Below are positions 17,343 through 26,997 of a stretch of DNA of 64,000 bases, piece by piece (position 1 is the first letter of the stretch; each line of letters starts with the position of its first letter). Position numbers and translations under genes: made by a program. Source of the stretch: Lonepinella sp051851555. Lineage in GTDB: Bacteria; Pseudomonadota; Gammaproteobacteria; Enterobacterales; Pasteurellaceae. The notes below the pieces were generated by a model, which searched no databases, was not told the origin of the DNA, and saw only the letters and a list, made by a program, of their open reading frames with translations. The stretch lies in contig NZ_JBPDVH010000007.1 in assembly GCF_051851555.1 (NCBI RefSeq), forward strand, positions 1 through 64,000, written 5' to 3'.

Positions 17343-18338
17343 ATGAAAAATCATGTTCGTAGCTTTAAAACCTATATAAGAGATGAAATTATCAAAAAAG
17401 GCGGTTGGGTCAACGCCCATGCTCATGCCGACCGTGCTTTTACCATGACACCGGAAAAAATCAGTATTTATCATAACTGTAATCTGCAACAAAAATGGGA
17501 TCTGGTGGATGAAGTTAAACGCACCTCCACGGTGGAGCATTATTATGCACGTTTTAGTCAAGCTATTGAGCTGATGATTTCGCAAGGGGTTACGGCGTTT
17601 GGAACATTCGTGGATATTGATCCCGTCTGTGAAGATCGGGCGATTATTGCGGCACATAAAGCTCGAGAAGTGTATAAAAGCGACATTGTGTTGAAATTTG
17701 CCAACCAAACCTTAAAAGGGGTGATTGAGCCAACCGCAAGAAAATGGTTTGATATTGGTTCAGACATGGTGGATATGATCGGTGGCTTGCCTTATCGTGA
17801 TGAATTAGATTATGGTCGTGGTTTAGAGGCCATGGATATTTTACTGGATAAAGCCAAATCGCTAGGGATTATGTGCCATGTTCACGTGGATCAATTTAAT
17901 ACCCCAAAAGAAAAAGAAACCGAGCAACTTTGTGATAAAACCATTGAGCATGGTATGCAAGGACGTGTCGTCGCCATTCATGGAATTTCGATTGGTGCCC
18001 ATTCAAAAACTTACCGCTACAATTTGTATCAAAAAATGCGTGAGGCACAAATGATGATGATCGCTTGTCCGATGGCATGGATTGATAGTAACCGCAAAGA
18101 AGAATTGATGCCATTCCATAATGCCTTAACGCCCGCTGATGAAATGATTCCAGAGGGGATCACGGTTGCCATTGGTACGGATAATATTTGTGACTACATG
18201 GTGCCGTTATGCGAGGGGGATATGTGGCAGGAACTTAGCTTGTTAGCCGCCGGTTGCCGTTTCCCAAATTTAGAAGAAATGGTCAATATTGCCAGTATTA
18301 ATGGGCGTAAAGTATTAGGTTTAGATCCGATTAAATAA
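17343..18338 (+). CDS. Amidohydrolase of the cytosine deaminase-like family
   Basis: This 331-aa protein has amidohydrolase metal-site motifs: HAHADR (about residues 26-31), MCHVHVDQFN (about 178-187), AIHGIS (about 213) and IGTDNICDY (about 278-286). These fit a metal-dependent deaminase or hydrolase of the cytosine deaminase group acting on an amide or amidine bond. Conserved Haemophilus homologues exist to my recollection, but the substrate is not known to me. The start follows a weak ribosome binding site (GGAATCCTT). A terminator separates it from the following membrane protein gene, so the two are probably not one transcript. Confidence 0.8.
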   Translation: MKNHVRSFKTYIRDEIIKKGGWVNAHAHADRAFTMTPEKISIYHNCNLQQKWDLVDEVKRTSTVEHYYARFSQAIELMISQGVTAFGTFVDIDPVCEDRAIIAAHKAREVYKSDIVLKFANQTLKGVIEPTARKWFDIGSDMVDMIGGLPYRDELDYGRGLEAMDILLDKAKSLGIMCHVHVDQFNTPKEKETEQLCDKTIEHGMQGRVVAIHGISIGAHSKTYRYNLYQKMREAQMMMIACPMAWIDSNRKEELMPFHNALTPADEMIPEGITVAIGTDNICDYMVPLCEGDMWQELSLLAAGCRFPNLEEMVNIASINGRKVLGLDPIK

Positions 18339-18357
18339 TCGCCGTTTATCCTTTTTA

Positions 18358-18397
18358 TTCAGGGGATCTTTTTCATAAAATCCCCTGAATTTTTTTC
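18358..18397 (+). terminator. Terminator after the amidohydrolase gene
   Basis: TTCAGGGGAT (18358-18367) pairs with ATCCCCTGAA (18380-18389), followed by a run of eight T. It is a strong intrinsic terminator. Confidence 0.92.
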
Positions 18398-18452
18398 TTT
18401 TTCGCAGTAAAATAATCTCATCATTTCATTTAACCGAGATCAGGATGACATC

Positions 18453-19376
18453 ATGTTGTGGATTAGTTTTGCCTTATTCATTGGGGCAGGCATTGCATTA
18501 CAAACGGCGATCAATGCAAAATTACGCCTTGCGGTGGGATCGCCTTTTATTGCCTCCAATATTTCTTTTTTAGTGGGTACCCTCTGCTTGTTTTGCTTTG
18601 GCTTAGTGAGTACTCAATCTTTTCTCGCTGATACGCAAACCATCGCCAATACCCCCCTTTGGATGTGGCTTGGTGGTTTTTTAGGCACCATTGCGTTGAC
18701 CACCAATATTTTGCTATTTCCGCATTTAGGTGGTGTGCAAACGGTGATTATGGTGATTCTCGGGCAAGTGTCCATGGGCCTGATTATCGATCACTTTGGT
18801 TTATTTCATACCCCACAATATGCCTTTAGTTTAAGCCGTTTACTGGGGGCAATTTTATTGTTAAGCGGTATTTTTCTGGTCGTGCGTCGCCCTAAAATGT
18901 CTCACACACCGCAAACAACATCTTCCCTTTGGTTATGGCGAATTATCGGGATTGTGGCAGGTGGCATGGGCGCTATGCAAACCGCTATCAATGGTGCCTT
19001 AGGCCATGAATTACATTCACCATTACTCTCTGCCCTGATCTCTTTTGCGGTGGGAACCCTCTGTTTATTCCTGTTTATTAACGCACAACGTCAACCTATT
19101 TTGCCTGCCTTACATCAAGCGGCAAAAGCAAAACTTCCTATTTGGGTATGGTTTGGCGGTTCGCTAGGGGCATTGTTTGTGTTTGGCAACGTGTTGCTAG
19201 TGCCAGAATTGGGCACCGGTCAAACGGTGATCTTTGCCTTAGCCGGTATGATTATTGGTAGCCAATGTATTGACCACTTCGGTATATTAGGTGCAGTGAA
19301 AAAACCATTACAGCTTATACAATTTATTGGATTAGCTCTGTTACTCACTGGCATTGCCATTATTCGATTATATTAA
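18453..19376 (+). CDS. YdcZ-type (DUF606) inner membrane protein
   Basis: This 307-aa protein is almost entirely hydrophobic, with about ten membrane helices arranged as two homologous halves. Compare GAGIALQTAINAKLR near the start with GGMGAMQTAINGALGHE near residue 170, and NISFLVGTLCLF with LISFAVGTLCLF. This is the tandem DUF606 layout, a branch of the drug/metabolite transporter superfamily. The substrate is unknown. The ribosome binding site CAGGAT is well placed. Confidence 0.82.
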   Translation: MLWISFALFIGAGIALQTAINAKLRLAVGSPFIASNISFLVGTLCLFCFGLVSTQSFLADTQTIANTPLWMWLGGFLGTIALTTNILLFPHLGGVQTVIMVILGQVSMGLIIDHFGLFHTPQYAFSLSRLLGAILLLSGIFLVVRRPKMSHTPQTTSSLWLWRIIGIVAGGMGAMQTAINGALGHELHSPLLSALISFAVGTLCLFLFINAQRQPILPALHQAAKAKLPIWVWFGGSLGALFVFGNVLLVPELGTGQTVIFALAGMIIGSQCIDHFGILGAVKKPLQLIQFIGLALLLTGIAIIRLY

Positions 19377-19381
19377 AAAAA

Positions 19382-19840
19382 ATCACCGCACACATAAATA
19401 TGTGAGCCATTTTGCAACCATTGCCAAATATCCGCAGCATTTTCACGAATTTTATCTTGTACATAAATTTTCTCGTGGCTTCATCGGCTGCACGCTTTTG
19501 TAAAAAGGCTCGGAACGGTGCAATGCCCGTACCCGCACCAATCATAATAATCGGGGTGCCACTATTTTCTGGCAATCTAAAATTATTATTCTGCTCCACG
19601 AAAACCCCTACCGCACCATCTTCTTCCGCACGTTCCGCAAGATAATGGGAAGCACAACCTTGCCGCTCGTGATCTTCATCTTGATAACGTATTTGCCTTC
19701 CACTGAATTGGAAGTACAAAGTACATTACGGTTTGCGTCCGTTGCGGTGGCAATAGAATCTAAGCCTAATTGATGTAACCACTGGTGTATAGACTTGATA
19801 TTCGTTTTCAGCACACCATGATATTGGAAAAATAGAAATC
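19382..19840 (-). pseudogene. Sulfite reductase remnant, cysI fragment joined to cysJ fragments
   Basis: On the minus strand three pieces of assimilatory sulfite reductase can be read in order. From about 19838, FQYHGVLKTNIKSIHQWL and DSIATATDANRNVLCTSN match the CysI haemoprotein (E. coli equivalents VHQMLHSVGLDALATAND and MNRNVLCTSN). After a frame change near 19710, RYQDEDHERQG, SHYLAERAEEDGAVGVFVEQ, NNNFRLP and IGAGTGIAPFRAFLQKRAADEA match CysJ. After an internal deletion of roughly 40 codons and another frame change, VQDKIRENAADIWQWLQNGS and HIYVCGD match the CysJ C-terminus. No intact frame, N-terminus or end remains. Confidence 0.88.
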
Positions 19841-19973
19841 AGCTTAAATCATATAAGAAAGCCATATAACAACAGAAATAATCTGTTGCTGTTAGTTAAA
19901 AAATTTATAAAAATGTACATAATCACTGCCTATGAATGGAATAAGGGTTTTCAAGGTGAATATGAAAAGTCTA

Positions 19974-20002
19974 TTATCAGTGGGTTTGCTTTCTGCTATA
20001 CT
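19974..20002 (+). promoter_or_regulatory. Candidate promoter of the patatin-like gene
   Basis: TTATCA (19974-19979) and TATACT (19997-20002) are 17 bases apart and the -10 is preceded by TGC, giving an extended -10 character. It lies 30 bases before the coding start. Confidence 0.5.
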
Positions 20003-20031
20003 ACCCTCAAAATATTTTAGGAACATGCTCA

Positions 20032-21396
20032 ATGACATTACCCCATAAACTGGCTTTTATCAGCGCACTCCTTTTTCTCACTGCCTGTAATGCCGTGCAA
20101 TATCAACCGTTAGCCACCATTGACCAAGTGGATATGAGCAAAGGCTATCGCATTCAAAAAGTGATGCAAGATAAATTCAATGATCAAACCATTGTAGCGA
20201 TTATGTTTTCTGGTGGCGGCACAAGAGCGGCGGCTTTTGGTTATGGCGTGCTAGAAGAATTAAATAGTCACCCCATCACCTTAGACGGTAAAAACACAAA
20301 CTTAATTGAGCATGTGGATATGGTATACGGCGTGTCTGGCGGTTCCGTCTTAGCGATTTATTATTCGCTTTACGGCAAAGAAACCATTCCGAATTTTGAG
20401 AAAAAATTCTTAAAGCAAAATTTCCAAAAATTAATGGTGAACCAAACCCTGTCTTTTGCCAATATGCCACGTTTATTTTCGCCCGAATTCGGACGGGGTG
20501 ATTTATTGCAAGAACAATTTGAAAATACGCTCTTTGGAAATAAAACCTTTGGGGATTTAGCCACCGCACGCAAAGGCCCGTTTGCCGTGATCAGTGCAAC
20601 AGATATGTCGATTGGTCGACGCTTAGATTTTACCCAAGAACAATTTGATACCATGTGTCTGGATTTAGCGAAATTACCGCTTGCTCGAGCAGTAGCCGCC
20701 TCTAGTGCAGTGCCACTGGTATTTTCACCATTGACCTTGAATAATAATGGCGGAAACTGTCATTATCAATTACCAAAAGAATTACAAGCGACCTTAAATG
20801 CCGAGCCTGACAGTTTGCAAAATGAATCCCGTCAGCAATATATTCGTCAATTACAACAATACGGTAACAGCGAAGATCGACCATATATTCATTTATTAGA
20901 CGGCGGATTAACCGATAATTTAGGGATAAAAAGTTTGCTAGAAACCCAAGAAGTGTCGCCTGAAAGTGCCATTCGTGAACGGTTAAAAAGCAGCAACATT
21001 AAACGCATTATTGTAATTAGCGTGAATGCGCAAAATCAGATTAGCACAGAAATTGATAAAAAAGCAGAAATACCGAGCTTTTCCGATCAAGCCACAGCGG
21101 TGATTGATGTGCCGATTGAACAAACTTCACAAGCCAGTTTAAACCGTTTTCGAGCTGTGGTGGATGCACGAAATGAGGAATTAGCTAAAGTCAAAGGTAA
21201 TAAAGCGGGCATCTATTTTATTAGCCTGAATTTACGAGATTTGCCTGATGATCAAGCAGAATTTCGTCAACGTATGCTGAATTTGCCGACCACGTTTTAT
21301 TTACCGAATGATGACATTAATGATTTGAAAAAGGCGGCTCGGATTTTACTTAATCAATCCAAGGAATATCAGCGTTTGCGTAGAGAAAACCAATAA
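20032..21396 (+). CDS. Patatin-like phospholipase lipoprotein
   Basis: This 454-aa protein has a lipoprotein signal (lipobox LTAC, Cys at residue 19) and a patatin domain. The oxyanion loop FSGGGTRAAA (about residues 59-68), the nucleophile elbow GVSGGS (about 102-107) and the catalytic DGG (about 289-291) are all present, so the enzyme should be active as a serine acyl hydrolase at the envelope. The substrate is not known. It stands alone between the sulfite reductase remnant and a bidirectional terminator. Confidence 0.87.
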   Translation: MTLPHKLAFISALLFLTACNAVQYQPLATIDQVDMSKGYRIQKVMQDKFNDQTIVAIMFSGGGTRAAAFGYGVLEELNSHPITLDGKNTNLIEHVDMVYGVSGGSVLAIYYSLYGKETIPNFEKKFLKQNFQKLMVNQTLSFANMPRLFSPEFGRGDLLQEQFENTLFGNKTFGDLATARKGPFAVISATDMSIGRRLDFTQEQFDTMCLDLAKLPLARAVAASSAVPLVFSPLTLNNNGGNCHYQLPKELQATLNAEPDSLQNESRQQYIRQLQQYGNSEDRPYIHLLDGGLTDNLGIKSLLETQEVSPESAIRERLKSSNIKRIIVISVNAQNQISTEIDKKAEIPSFSDQATAVIDVPIEQTSQASLNRFRAVVDARNEELAKVKGNKAGIYFISLNLRDLPDDQAEFRQRMLNLPTTFYLPNDDINDLKKAARILLNQSKEYQRLRRENQ

Positions 21397-21420
21397 TGGT
21401 TCAATGAACGCCCGCTAATT

Positions 21421-21462
21421 AAAGTGCGGTGAAAAAATCATGTTTTTTTCACCGCACTCTTT
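21421..21462. terminator. Bidirectional terminator from inverted uptake signals
   Basis: AAAGTGCGGTGAAAAAA (21421-21437) and TTTTTTTCACCGCACT (21443-21458) form a stem with A/T tails on both sides. It can end both the patatin-like gene (plus) and the TetR gene (minus). The arms are inverted copies of the DNA uptake signal. Confidence 0.9.
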
Positions 21463-21466
21463 CATA

Positions 21467-22018
21467 CTAAAAATCCATAATATCAATCACTTCTCGTATT
21501 TTCATTAATACCATTTTCAAATCGGGTTTAATATTGCGTTCAAAGTGATAACGAACACTGGCTAACATCATTTTGGCAAAAATGGTGCTTTGATAATCCA
21601 TGAATTCTGGATCCACTTGTTTTTGTTCCAATAGGACGAGCAAAAAGCCTTTCATCATTTGTTGCATATCTGCATAAAGATGTAGTTTCGGTGTGTCGAT
21701 TTTCCAGAGGGCTAAAATTAATTCGCGTTTGTCCCAAATTTGCGGGATCAGCTGTAAGTAAAATAAATTGAGATTTTTACTCTCTAAACGTTGCTCCATT
21801 CTTTCGGCTAAGAGTTGTTTAAATTCGGCGATCATTTTAGCGGCTAAATCCGTTTTACCGGAATAATGACGATAAAACGTACTCCGGTTAACCATGGCTT
21901 TGTCTAAAATATCTTGAACGGAAATATCGGTAAAGGATTTGTCTTTTAATAAAGTCACAAGGGCTTGTTGAATATAATATTGAGAACGCTGTACACGTAA
22001 ATCTGCTTGTTCTGTCAT
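21467..22018 (-). CDS. TetR-family transcriptional regulator
   Basis: This 183-aa protein has an N-terminal TetR helix-turn-helix (about residues 10-55, including DISVQDILDKAMVNRSTFYR) and a helical ligand-binding C-terminus without recognisable specificity. It is divergent from the yhiI-rbbA-yhhJ export operon, so it probably represses that operon and responds to one of its substrates. The ATG at 22018 follows AAAGG; a longer open frame upstream is rejected. Confidence 0.88.
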   Translation of the reverse strand: MTEQADLRVQRSQYYIQQALVTLLKDKSFTDISVQDILDKAMVNRSTFYRHYSGKTDLAAKMIAEFKQLLAERMEQRLESKNLNLFYLQLIPQIWDKRELILALWKIDTPKLHLYADMQQMMKGFLLVLLEQKQVDPEFMDYQSTIFAKMMLASVRYHFERNIKPDLKMVLMKIREVIDIMDF

Positions 22019-22067
22019 GCCAATTACCTTTGTCTTTTTCTGCGTTATGCACACATATTATCAATTT

Positions 22068-22132
22068 TGTTATCATAACATAACTTTTGTTAAAATATTG
22101 TTGATTGTATAAAAAAGAGGATAGGTTATAAT
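22068..22132 (+). promoter_or_regulatory. Export operon promoter and candidate TetR operator
   Basis: TTGTAT (22105-22110) and a perfect TATAAT (22127-22132) with 16-base spacing form a promoter for the efflux operon. Upstream lies the palindrome TGTTATCATAACA (22068-22080), with two perfect 6-base arms around one base. It sits between the divergent genes and is a candidate operator for the TetR regulator. Binding is inferred. Confidence 0.6.
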
Positions 22133-22171
22133 TTCCGCAATTTTTTAGGCCATAAATGATAGGTAACACGA

Positions 22172-23143
22172 ATGAAAAAAATCCTTATATTAATTATCTT
22201 ACTTGCCCTTGCTGGCGGTGGTTATTACTATTATCAATCTCAACAATCCAAAGTCGAAGTGTCAAATCTGGCGGCCAGTAATGGGCGTTTGGAATTGAAA
22301 CGTATCGACTTGCAAAGTTTATATGCGGGTCGGGTGAAAACCGTGGCGGTGGAAGAAGGGCAATATGTGCATGTCAATGACTTGATCGCCGAACTTGCCT
22401 CTGAAACCTCAACGAGCCAAGTGGATCAAGCGAAAGCAAACAAACAAAAAGCACAAGAAACCATTGCCCGTGCGCAAGCGGATATTCAAGCAGCGCAACA
22501 GCAACAAAAAGTGGCGCAATTAGAATTAGACAATGCGTTGAAATTGCGTAAAGATGGCTTAGTGTCTGCCTCAGAAGTAGCTCGCCGTCAAGCGGATCGT
22601 GATGCAGCGGTGGCAAAAGTGAAATCTGCCACTGCCAGTTTAGCCGAAATTCAACGTAACGTTGAAGTGGCGGAAACCCAAATCGCCCAAGCAACCTCGG
22701 TGACTGATGATATGATTATTCGTACGCCTTATGCGGGTGTCATTGAGTACCGTTTTGTGGATGAAGGTAACGTGGTTGCTGCGGGTAGCCGAGTGGCGAG
22801 TTTGCTCGATCCGACGGATGTCTCAATGTATATTTTTGTTCCTGCGACGGATATGGCGAAAATCAAAGTCGGTGATGAGGCTCGTATTGTGTTAGACGGC
22901 GTGGAGGCGGTATTCCCTGCGGTGGTGAGCCAAATTGCGACACAATCACAATTTACCCCGAAATCCGTGGAAACCTTAGCGGAACGGACCAAATTTATGT
23001 TTAAAATTAAACTTAAAGTCCCTGCCGATGTGGCCACCAAATATCAAGGCTTACTGAAAGGGGGTATGGCCGGTAATGGTTATGTACGTTTAGATAACAG
23101 TGATTGGGCAAGTCATTTAGCGGTTAAATTACCACAGGAGTAA
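22172..23143 (+). CDS. yhiI: HlyD-family membrane fusion protein (YhiI-like)
   Basis: This 323-aa periplasmic adaptor has an N-terminal signal anchor (about residues 4-21), a lipoyl half-motif, a long coiled coil rich in Q, A and K (about 75-175) and a beta-barrel domain. It would link the inner membrane ABC proteins to an outer membrane channel. Gene order yhiI-rbbA-yhhJ is the same as in E. coli. It is three bases upstream of rbbA. Confidence 0.88.
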   Translation: MKKILILIILLALAGGGYYYYQSQQSKVEVSNLAASNGRLELKRIDLQSLYAGRVKTVAVEEGQYVHVNDLIAELASETSTSQVDQAKANKQKAQETIARAQADIQAAQQQQKVAQLELDNALKLRKDGLVSASEVARRQADRDAAVAKVKSATASLAEIQRNVEVAETQIAQATSVTDDMIIRTPYAGVIEYRFVDEGNVVAAGSRVASLLDPTDVSMYIFVPATDMAKIKVGDEARIVLDGVEAVFPAVVSQIATQSQFTPKSVETLAERTKFMFKIKLKVPADVATKYQGLLKGGMAGNGYVRLDNSDWASHLAVKLPQE

Positions 23144-23146
23144 TTC

Positions 23147-25864
23147 ATGACCGTCGCTGTTTCTATTCAACATCTCACGCACTGCTATGGTGATAATGAA
23201 GCGTTAAAAGACGTTTCCTTAGAAATCACCAAGGGGTCAACCGTTGGGCTTGTCGGGCCTGACGGGGTGGGAAAATCTACCTTGCTTTCGATTATTGCAG
23301 GGGTGAAAATTATTCAACAAGGTTCGGTGCAAGTGCTGGACTGCGATATGGCAAAAACGGCGCCACGAGAAAGTGCGTTACCTCGCATTGCGTTTATGCC
23401 ACAAGGGTTGGGGAAAAACCTCTATCCAACGCTCACCATTAAAGAAAATATTGAGTTTCATGCGGATCTGTTTGGTTTAAGCAAAAAAGAACTGGGTGAT
23501 CGCACCCAACGTTTATTGCAGGCTACGGGATTAGCTCCCTTTGGCGACCGTGCAGCGGGTAAACTTTCTGGCGGTATGAAACAAAAACTCAGTCTTTGCT
23601 GTGCGTTAGTGCATAGTCCTGATTTGCTTATTTTAGATGAACCCACCACCGGCGTTGACCCATTATCTCGCCGTCAATTCTGGGCGTTAGTGGATAATCT
23701 ACGTGCCGAAATGAGCGAAATGACCGTGATCGTCGCCACCGCTTATATTGACGAGGCACAAGGTTTTGAGTATCTGATTGCTATGGACGACGGCAAAATT
23801 CTGGAAAACGATAAAACCAACGCCGTACTGGATCGCTACAACACAGATTCCCTTGAAGTGGCCTATGTGAAAATGTTGCCAGAAGATAAACGAGGTAGCG
23901 AAAATGGTTTGGTCTTGCCGCCATTTGAATCCGATCCTAATTCACCGTTAGCCATGCAAGCCTCGGATTTAACCAAAAAATTTGGGGATTTCACGTCGGT
24001 GAACAAGGTGTCTTTTGAAATCGAAAAAGGCGAAATCTTTGGTTTTTTAGGTTCCAATGGCTGTGGCAAATCCACCACCATGAAAATGCTCACTGGTCTG
24101 ATTGAACCCACTAGCGGTACCGCACAATTATTAGGCGAATCCATTGAGGCTGGCTCAAATGCGATTAAAAAACGAGTCGGCTACATGTCGCAGGCTTTTT
24201 CACTGTACGAAGAATTAACCGTCAGAGATAATCTCGAATTACACGCAAAATTATACGAACTTGGCCGTAAAAGCGAAAGTGCGATTAAACAAACACTCGA
24301 ATATTTCCAATTAACGGAAATGGCGGACACGCTGCCTTCTGCATTACCTTTGGGGATTCGTCAACGTTTACAATTAGCCTGTGCCTGTTTGCATAGTCCA
24401 GAAGTGTTAATTTTGGATGAACCGACCTCAGGAGTGGATCCTGCTGCTCGGGATATGTTCTGGGAAATGCTGATTAAACTTTCTCGTGAAGATAAAATCA
24501 CCATTTTCGTGACCACGCACTTTATGAATGAGGCCATGTATTGTGACCGTTTGTCGCTGATGCACAAAGGCAACGTACTGGCTCTCGGTACGCCACAAGA
24601 ACTGATTGATGAACATCATTCTAACAGTTTAGAAGAGGCTTTTATTCAATATTTGCTCATTGCCGAACCGGAAAATACCATTGAAAAAGCGGACGGTAAG
24701 ACAAATAATGTCGTAACGGAAACCAAGCCAGTGAAAAAACAAAATGCGTTAATGTATTTCTTCCTGATGACTTGGGCCTTTGCGGTGCGTGAGGCAAAAG
24801 AATTAGCCCGAGATAAAATCCGTTTAATGTTCGCCATTTTTGGCCCGATTGTTTTACTTATGGCCACGGGTTGGGCGATTTCTTTCGACGTGGGTGAAAT
24901 GCGTTTTGGGGTTTACGATCAAGATCAAAGCCCAGAAAGCCGAGCGTTAATTCAAACCTTTACAGGATCTGGCTATTTTGATTTACAAGCCACCATTCAT
25001 TCACGTGATGATTTAAACTTAGTGTTAAAACGTGCTGGCGTGGAAGTCGTGGTTGAAATTCCATCTGGCTTTGGGCGTGATTTATTAAATGGTCGTTCGC
25101 CAGAAGTAGGATTCTTTATTGATGGCTCATTGCCTGCTAATACTTCTACGGTGCAAGGCTATGTCACCAGTATTATGTCGCAATTTAATGCACAATATGC
25201 TACATCCACCAACAGTGGCGGGATCAATATCGTGCCACGCATGATGTACAACCCTGAATCAAAAAGTGTTAACGCCATGGTGCCAAGTTTGATGATGATG
25301 ATCATGATGATGATCCCTGCCATGATGACCGCACTCGGTGTGGTGCGTGAGCGTGAAATCGGCTCCATTATGAACCTGTATTCATCACCAGCCAAAGTGA
25401 TTCAGTTCCTACTGGGTAAACAGCTCCCCTATATTTTAATGGGTGGCGTGAACTATATTATCCTAGTGGGCATGGCCATTTTCTGGTTTGGTGTCCCAGT
25501 AAAAGGTTCCTTAGCGGTATTAAGTTTAGGTGCCATGATCTTCATTTGGGCATCCACTAGCTTTGGTTTATTAATTTCCAGTTTAATGAAATCACAAGCC
25601 GCCGCATTGTTTATTGTGGCCATTGCGACCATGATTCCAACCATGAACTTCTCGGGGATGATGTACCCTGTTTCCAGTATGGCTTGGTGGGCTCAAATTC
25701 TGAGTAATTTCTTCCCTGCGTCATGGTTCCAAAGTATCAGTGCAGGCACCTTTACCAAAGGTATTCCATTTGAAGATTTGCATAACAACTTTTTAGTGTT
25801 GCTTATTTTCCCTTTGGTTTATCTGATGGTTGCCAGTATTAAATTGAAAAAACAGGAGGCGTAA
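23147..25864 (+). CDS. rbbA: RbbA-type fused ABC ATPase/permease
   Basis: This 905-aa protein has two ABC ATPase domains and a C-terminal ABC-2 membrane domain (about residues 545-905). ATPase 1 has Walker A GPDGVGKS (37-44), signature LSGGMKQ and Walker B LLILDEPTTG. ATPase 2 has GSNGCGKS, a weaker signature LPLGIRQR and LILDEPTSG. Length and layout match E. coli RbbA (YhiH), described as a ribosome-bound ATPase, though the operon suggests an export role. Between the ATPases and membrane part is a polar linker near 515-540. Its stop overlaps the yhhJ start (TAATG). Confidence 0.92.
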   Translation: MTVAVSIQHLTHCYGDNEALKDVSLEITKGSTVGLVGPDGVGKSTLLSIIAGVKIIQQGSVQVLDCDMAKTAPRESALPRIAFMPQGLGKNLYPTLTIKENIEFHADLFGLSKKELGDRTQRLLQATGLAPFGDRAAGKLSGGMKQKLSLCCALVHSPDLLILDEPTTGVDPLSRRQFWALVDNLRAEMSEMTVIVATAYIDEAQGFEYLIAMDDGKILENDKTNAVLDRYNTDSLEVAYVKMLPEDKRGSENGLVLPPFESDPNSPLAMQASDLTKKFGDFTSVNKVSFEIEKGEIFGFLGSNGCGKSTTMKMLTGLIEPTSGTAQLLGESIEAGSNAIKKRVGYMSQAFSLYEELTVRDNLELHAKLYELGRKSESAIKQTLEYFQLTEMADTLPSALPLGIRQRLQLACACLHSPEVLILDEPTSGVDPAARDMFWEMLIKLSREDKITIFVTTHFMNEAMYCDRLSLMHKGNVLALGTPQELIDEHHSNSLEEAFIQYLLIAEPENTIEKADGKTNNVVTETKPVKKQNALMYFFLMTWAFAVREAKELARDKIRLMFAIFGPIVLLMATGWAISFDVGEMRFGVYDQDQSPESRALIQTFTGSGYFDLQATIHSRDDLNLVLKRAGVEVVVEIPSGFGRDLLNGRSPEVGFFIDGSLPANTSTVQGYVTSIMSQFNAQYATSTNSGGINIVPRMMYNPESKSVNAMVPSLMMMIMMMIPAMMTALGVVREREIGSIMNLYSSPAKVIQFLLGKQLPYILMGGVNYIILVGMAIFWFGVPVKGSLAVLSLGAMIFIWASTSFGLLISSLMKSQAAALFIVAIATMIPTMNFSGMMYPVSSMAWWAQILSNFFPASWFQSISAGTFTKGIPFEDLHNNFLVLLIFPLVYLMVASIKLKKQEA

Positions 25865-26982
25865 TGCGTGCATTAAAATCTCTCTTTACGCTCACCGTCA
25901 AAGAACTGAAAAGTTTATTTAGCGAACCGGCGTTATTAATTGCCATTTTAATGGTGTTTACCGTGATGATTGGGATGTTAGCCAATGCGATTACCTATGA
26001 TGTAAAATCTGCACCCATTGCGATTATTGATCATGATAAATCGGCGTTAAGCTATCGTTTACAAGATGCCATTAAAGAACCTTATTTCACCAAACCGGTA
26101 GAAATGACACGTGATGAGGCCCATCACTTAATGGATAAAAATAAAATTATTTTTGCCTTAGAAATTCCAGAGAACTTTGAAAAAGATCTGTTAATGGGAC
26201 GTCATCCTGAGCTTTATCTGCAAGTGGATGCCACCATGATGACGCAAGCCGGAGCTGGCTCAACCATGTTAACAGGTTACATTACGCAAGAAATCAGCGA
26301 ATTTCTGGGAGCGAAATCAAGTAACGCACCGGCGGTTGCGGTGGTTAACTCATTGTATAACCCCAATGCAGAAAGTGTGCGATTTGTTCCGACCATGAAA
26401 ATTGGCGATATGTTGGCGTTAATGGTGATGGTGTTAGTTGGCTCGGCGGTGATCCGTGAGCGTGAGCGTGGCACCATGGAACATCTGTTAGTGATGCCGG
26501 TTAATGCGTCAGAAATTCTGTTAGCGAAAATTCTCGCCAACGGATTAGTTAACTGGGTAGCGGCCATGATCTCTATGCGATTAGTGGTGAACTGGTATTT
26601 AGACGTGCCGATCAACGGTGAATTGTGGTTATATGGCGTGGGGTTAGCACTCTTTCTCTTTGCGATTTCCTCCTTAGGCGTGATGTTAGCCACGATTGCA
26701 CCCACCATGGCGCAATTTAGCTTGCTCGTGGTGCCAACTTATATGGTGTTATTACTCTTCTCTGGCTCGGCAGCACCAAGAATCAACATGCCAGTGGTCG
26801 CACAAGAAATCAGTAAATACTGGCCAACCACCGTATTCGCTGACTTCTCACAAGATGTCCTCTTCCGTGGGGCAGGTATTGATATTTTATGGACGAAGTT
26901 ACTCACTGTTTCAGTGGTCGCATTAATTTGTTTAATCTTCGCCCTATTACGCTTTAAGAAAATGTTAGAAAGACAAGGCTAA
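25864..26982 (+). CDS. yhhJ: ABC-2 permease YhhJ
   Basis: This 372-aa ABC-2 type permease has one N-terminal membrane helix (about residues 22-42), a large extracytoplasmic loop, and five C-terminal helices (from about 175). It would form the translocation channel with the membrane half of RbbA. The start overlaps the rbbA stop by one base, which implies translational coupling and roughly equal amounts. Confidence 0.9.
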   Translation: MRALKSLFTLTVKELKSLFSEPALLIAILMVFTVMIGMLANAITYDVKSAPIAIIDHDKSALSYRLQDAIKEPYFTKPVEMTRDEAHHLMDKNKIIFALEIPENFEKDLLMGRHPELYLQVDATMMTQAGAGSTMLTGYITQEISEFLGAKSSNAPAVAVVNSLYNPNAESVRFVPTMKIGDMLALMVMVLVGSAVIRERERGTMEHLLVMPVNASEILLAKILANGLVNWVAAMISMRLVVNWYLDVPINGELWLYGVGLALFLFAISSLGVMLATIAPTMAQFSLLVVPTYMVLLLFSGSAAPRINMPVVAQEISKYWPTTVFADFSQDVLFRGAGIDILWTKLLTVSVVALICLIFALLRFKKMLERQG

Positions 26983-26997
26983 CAAAAAGGAAACACA

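Noticed and set aside
19382..19814. Two small intact proteins on the minus strand (119 and 68 codons)
   Set aside because: Their sequences are out-of-order, frame-shifted pieces of CysI and CysJ, so they are parts of a pseudogene.
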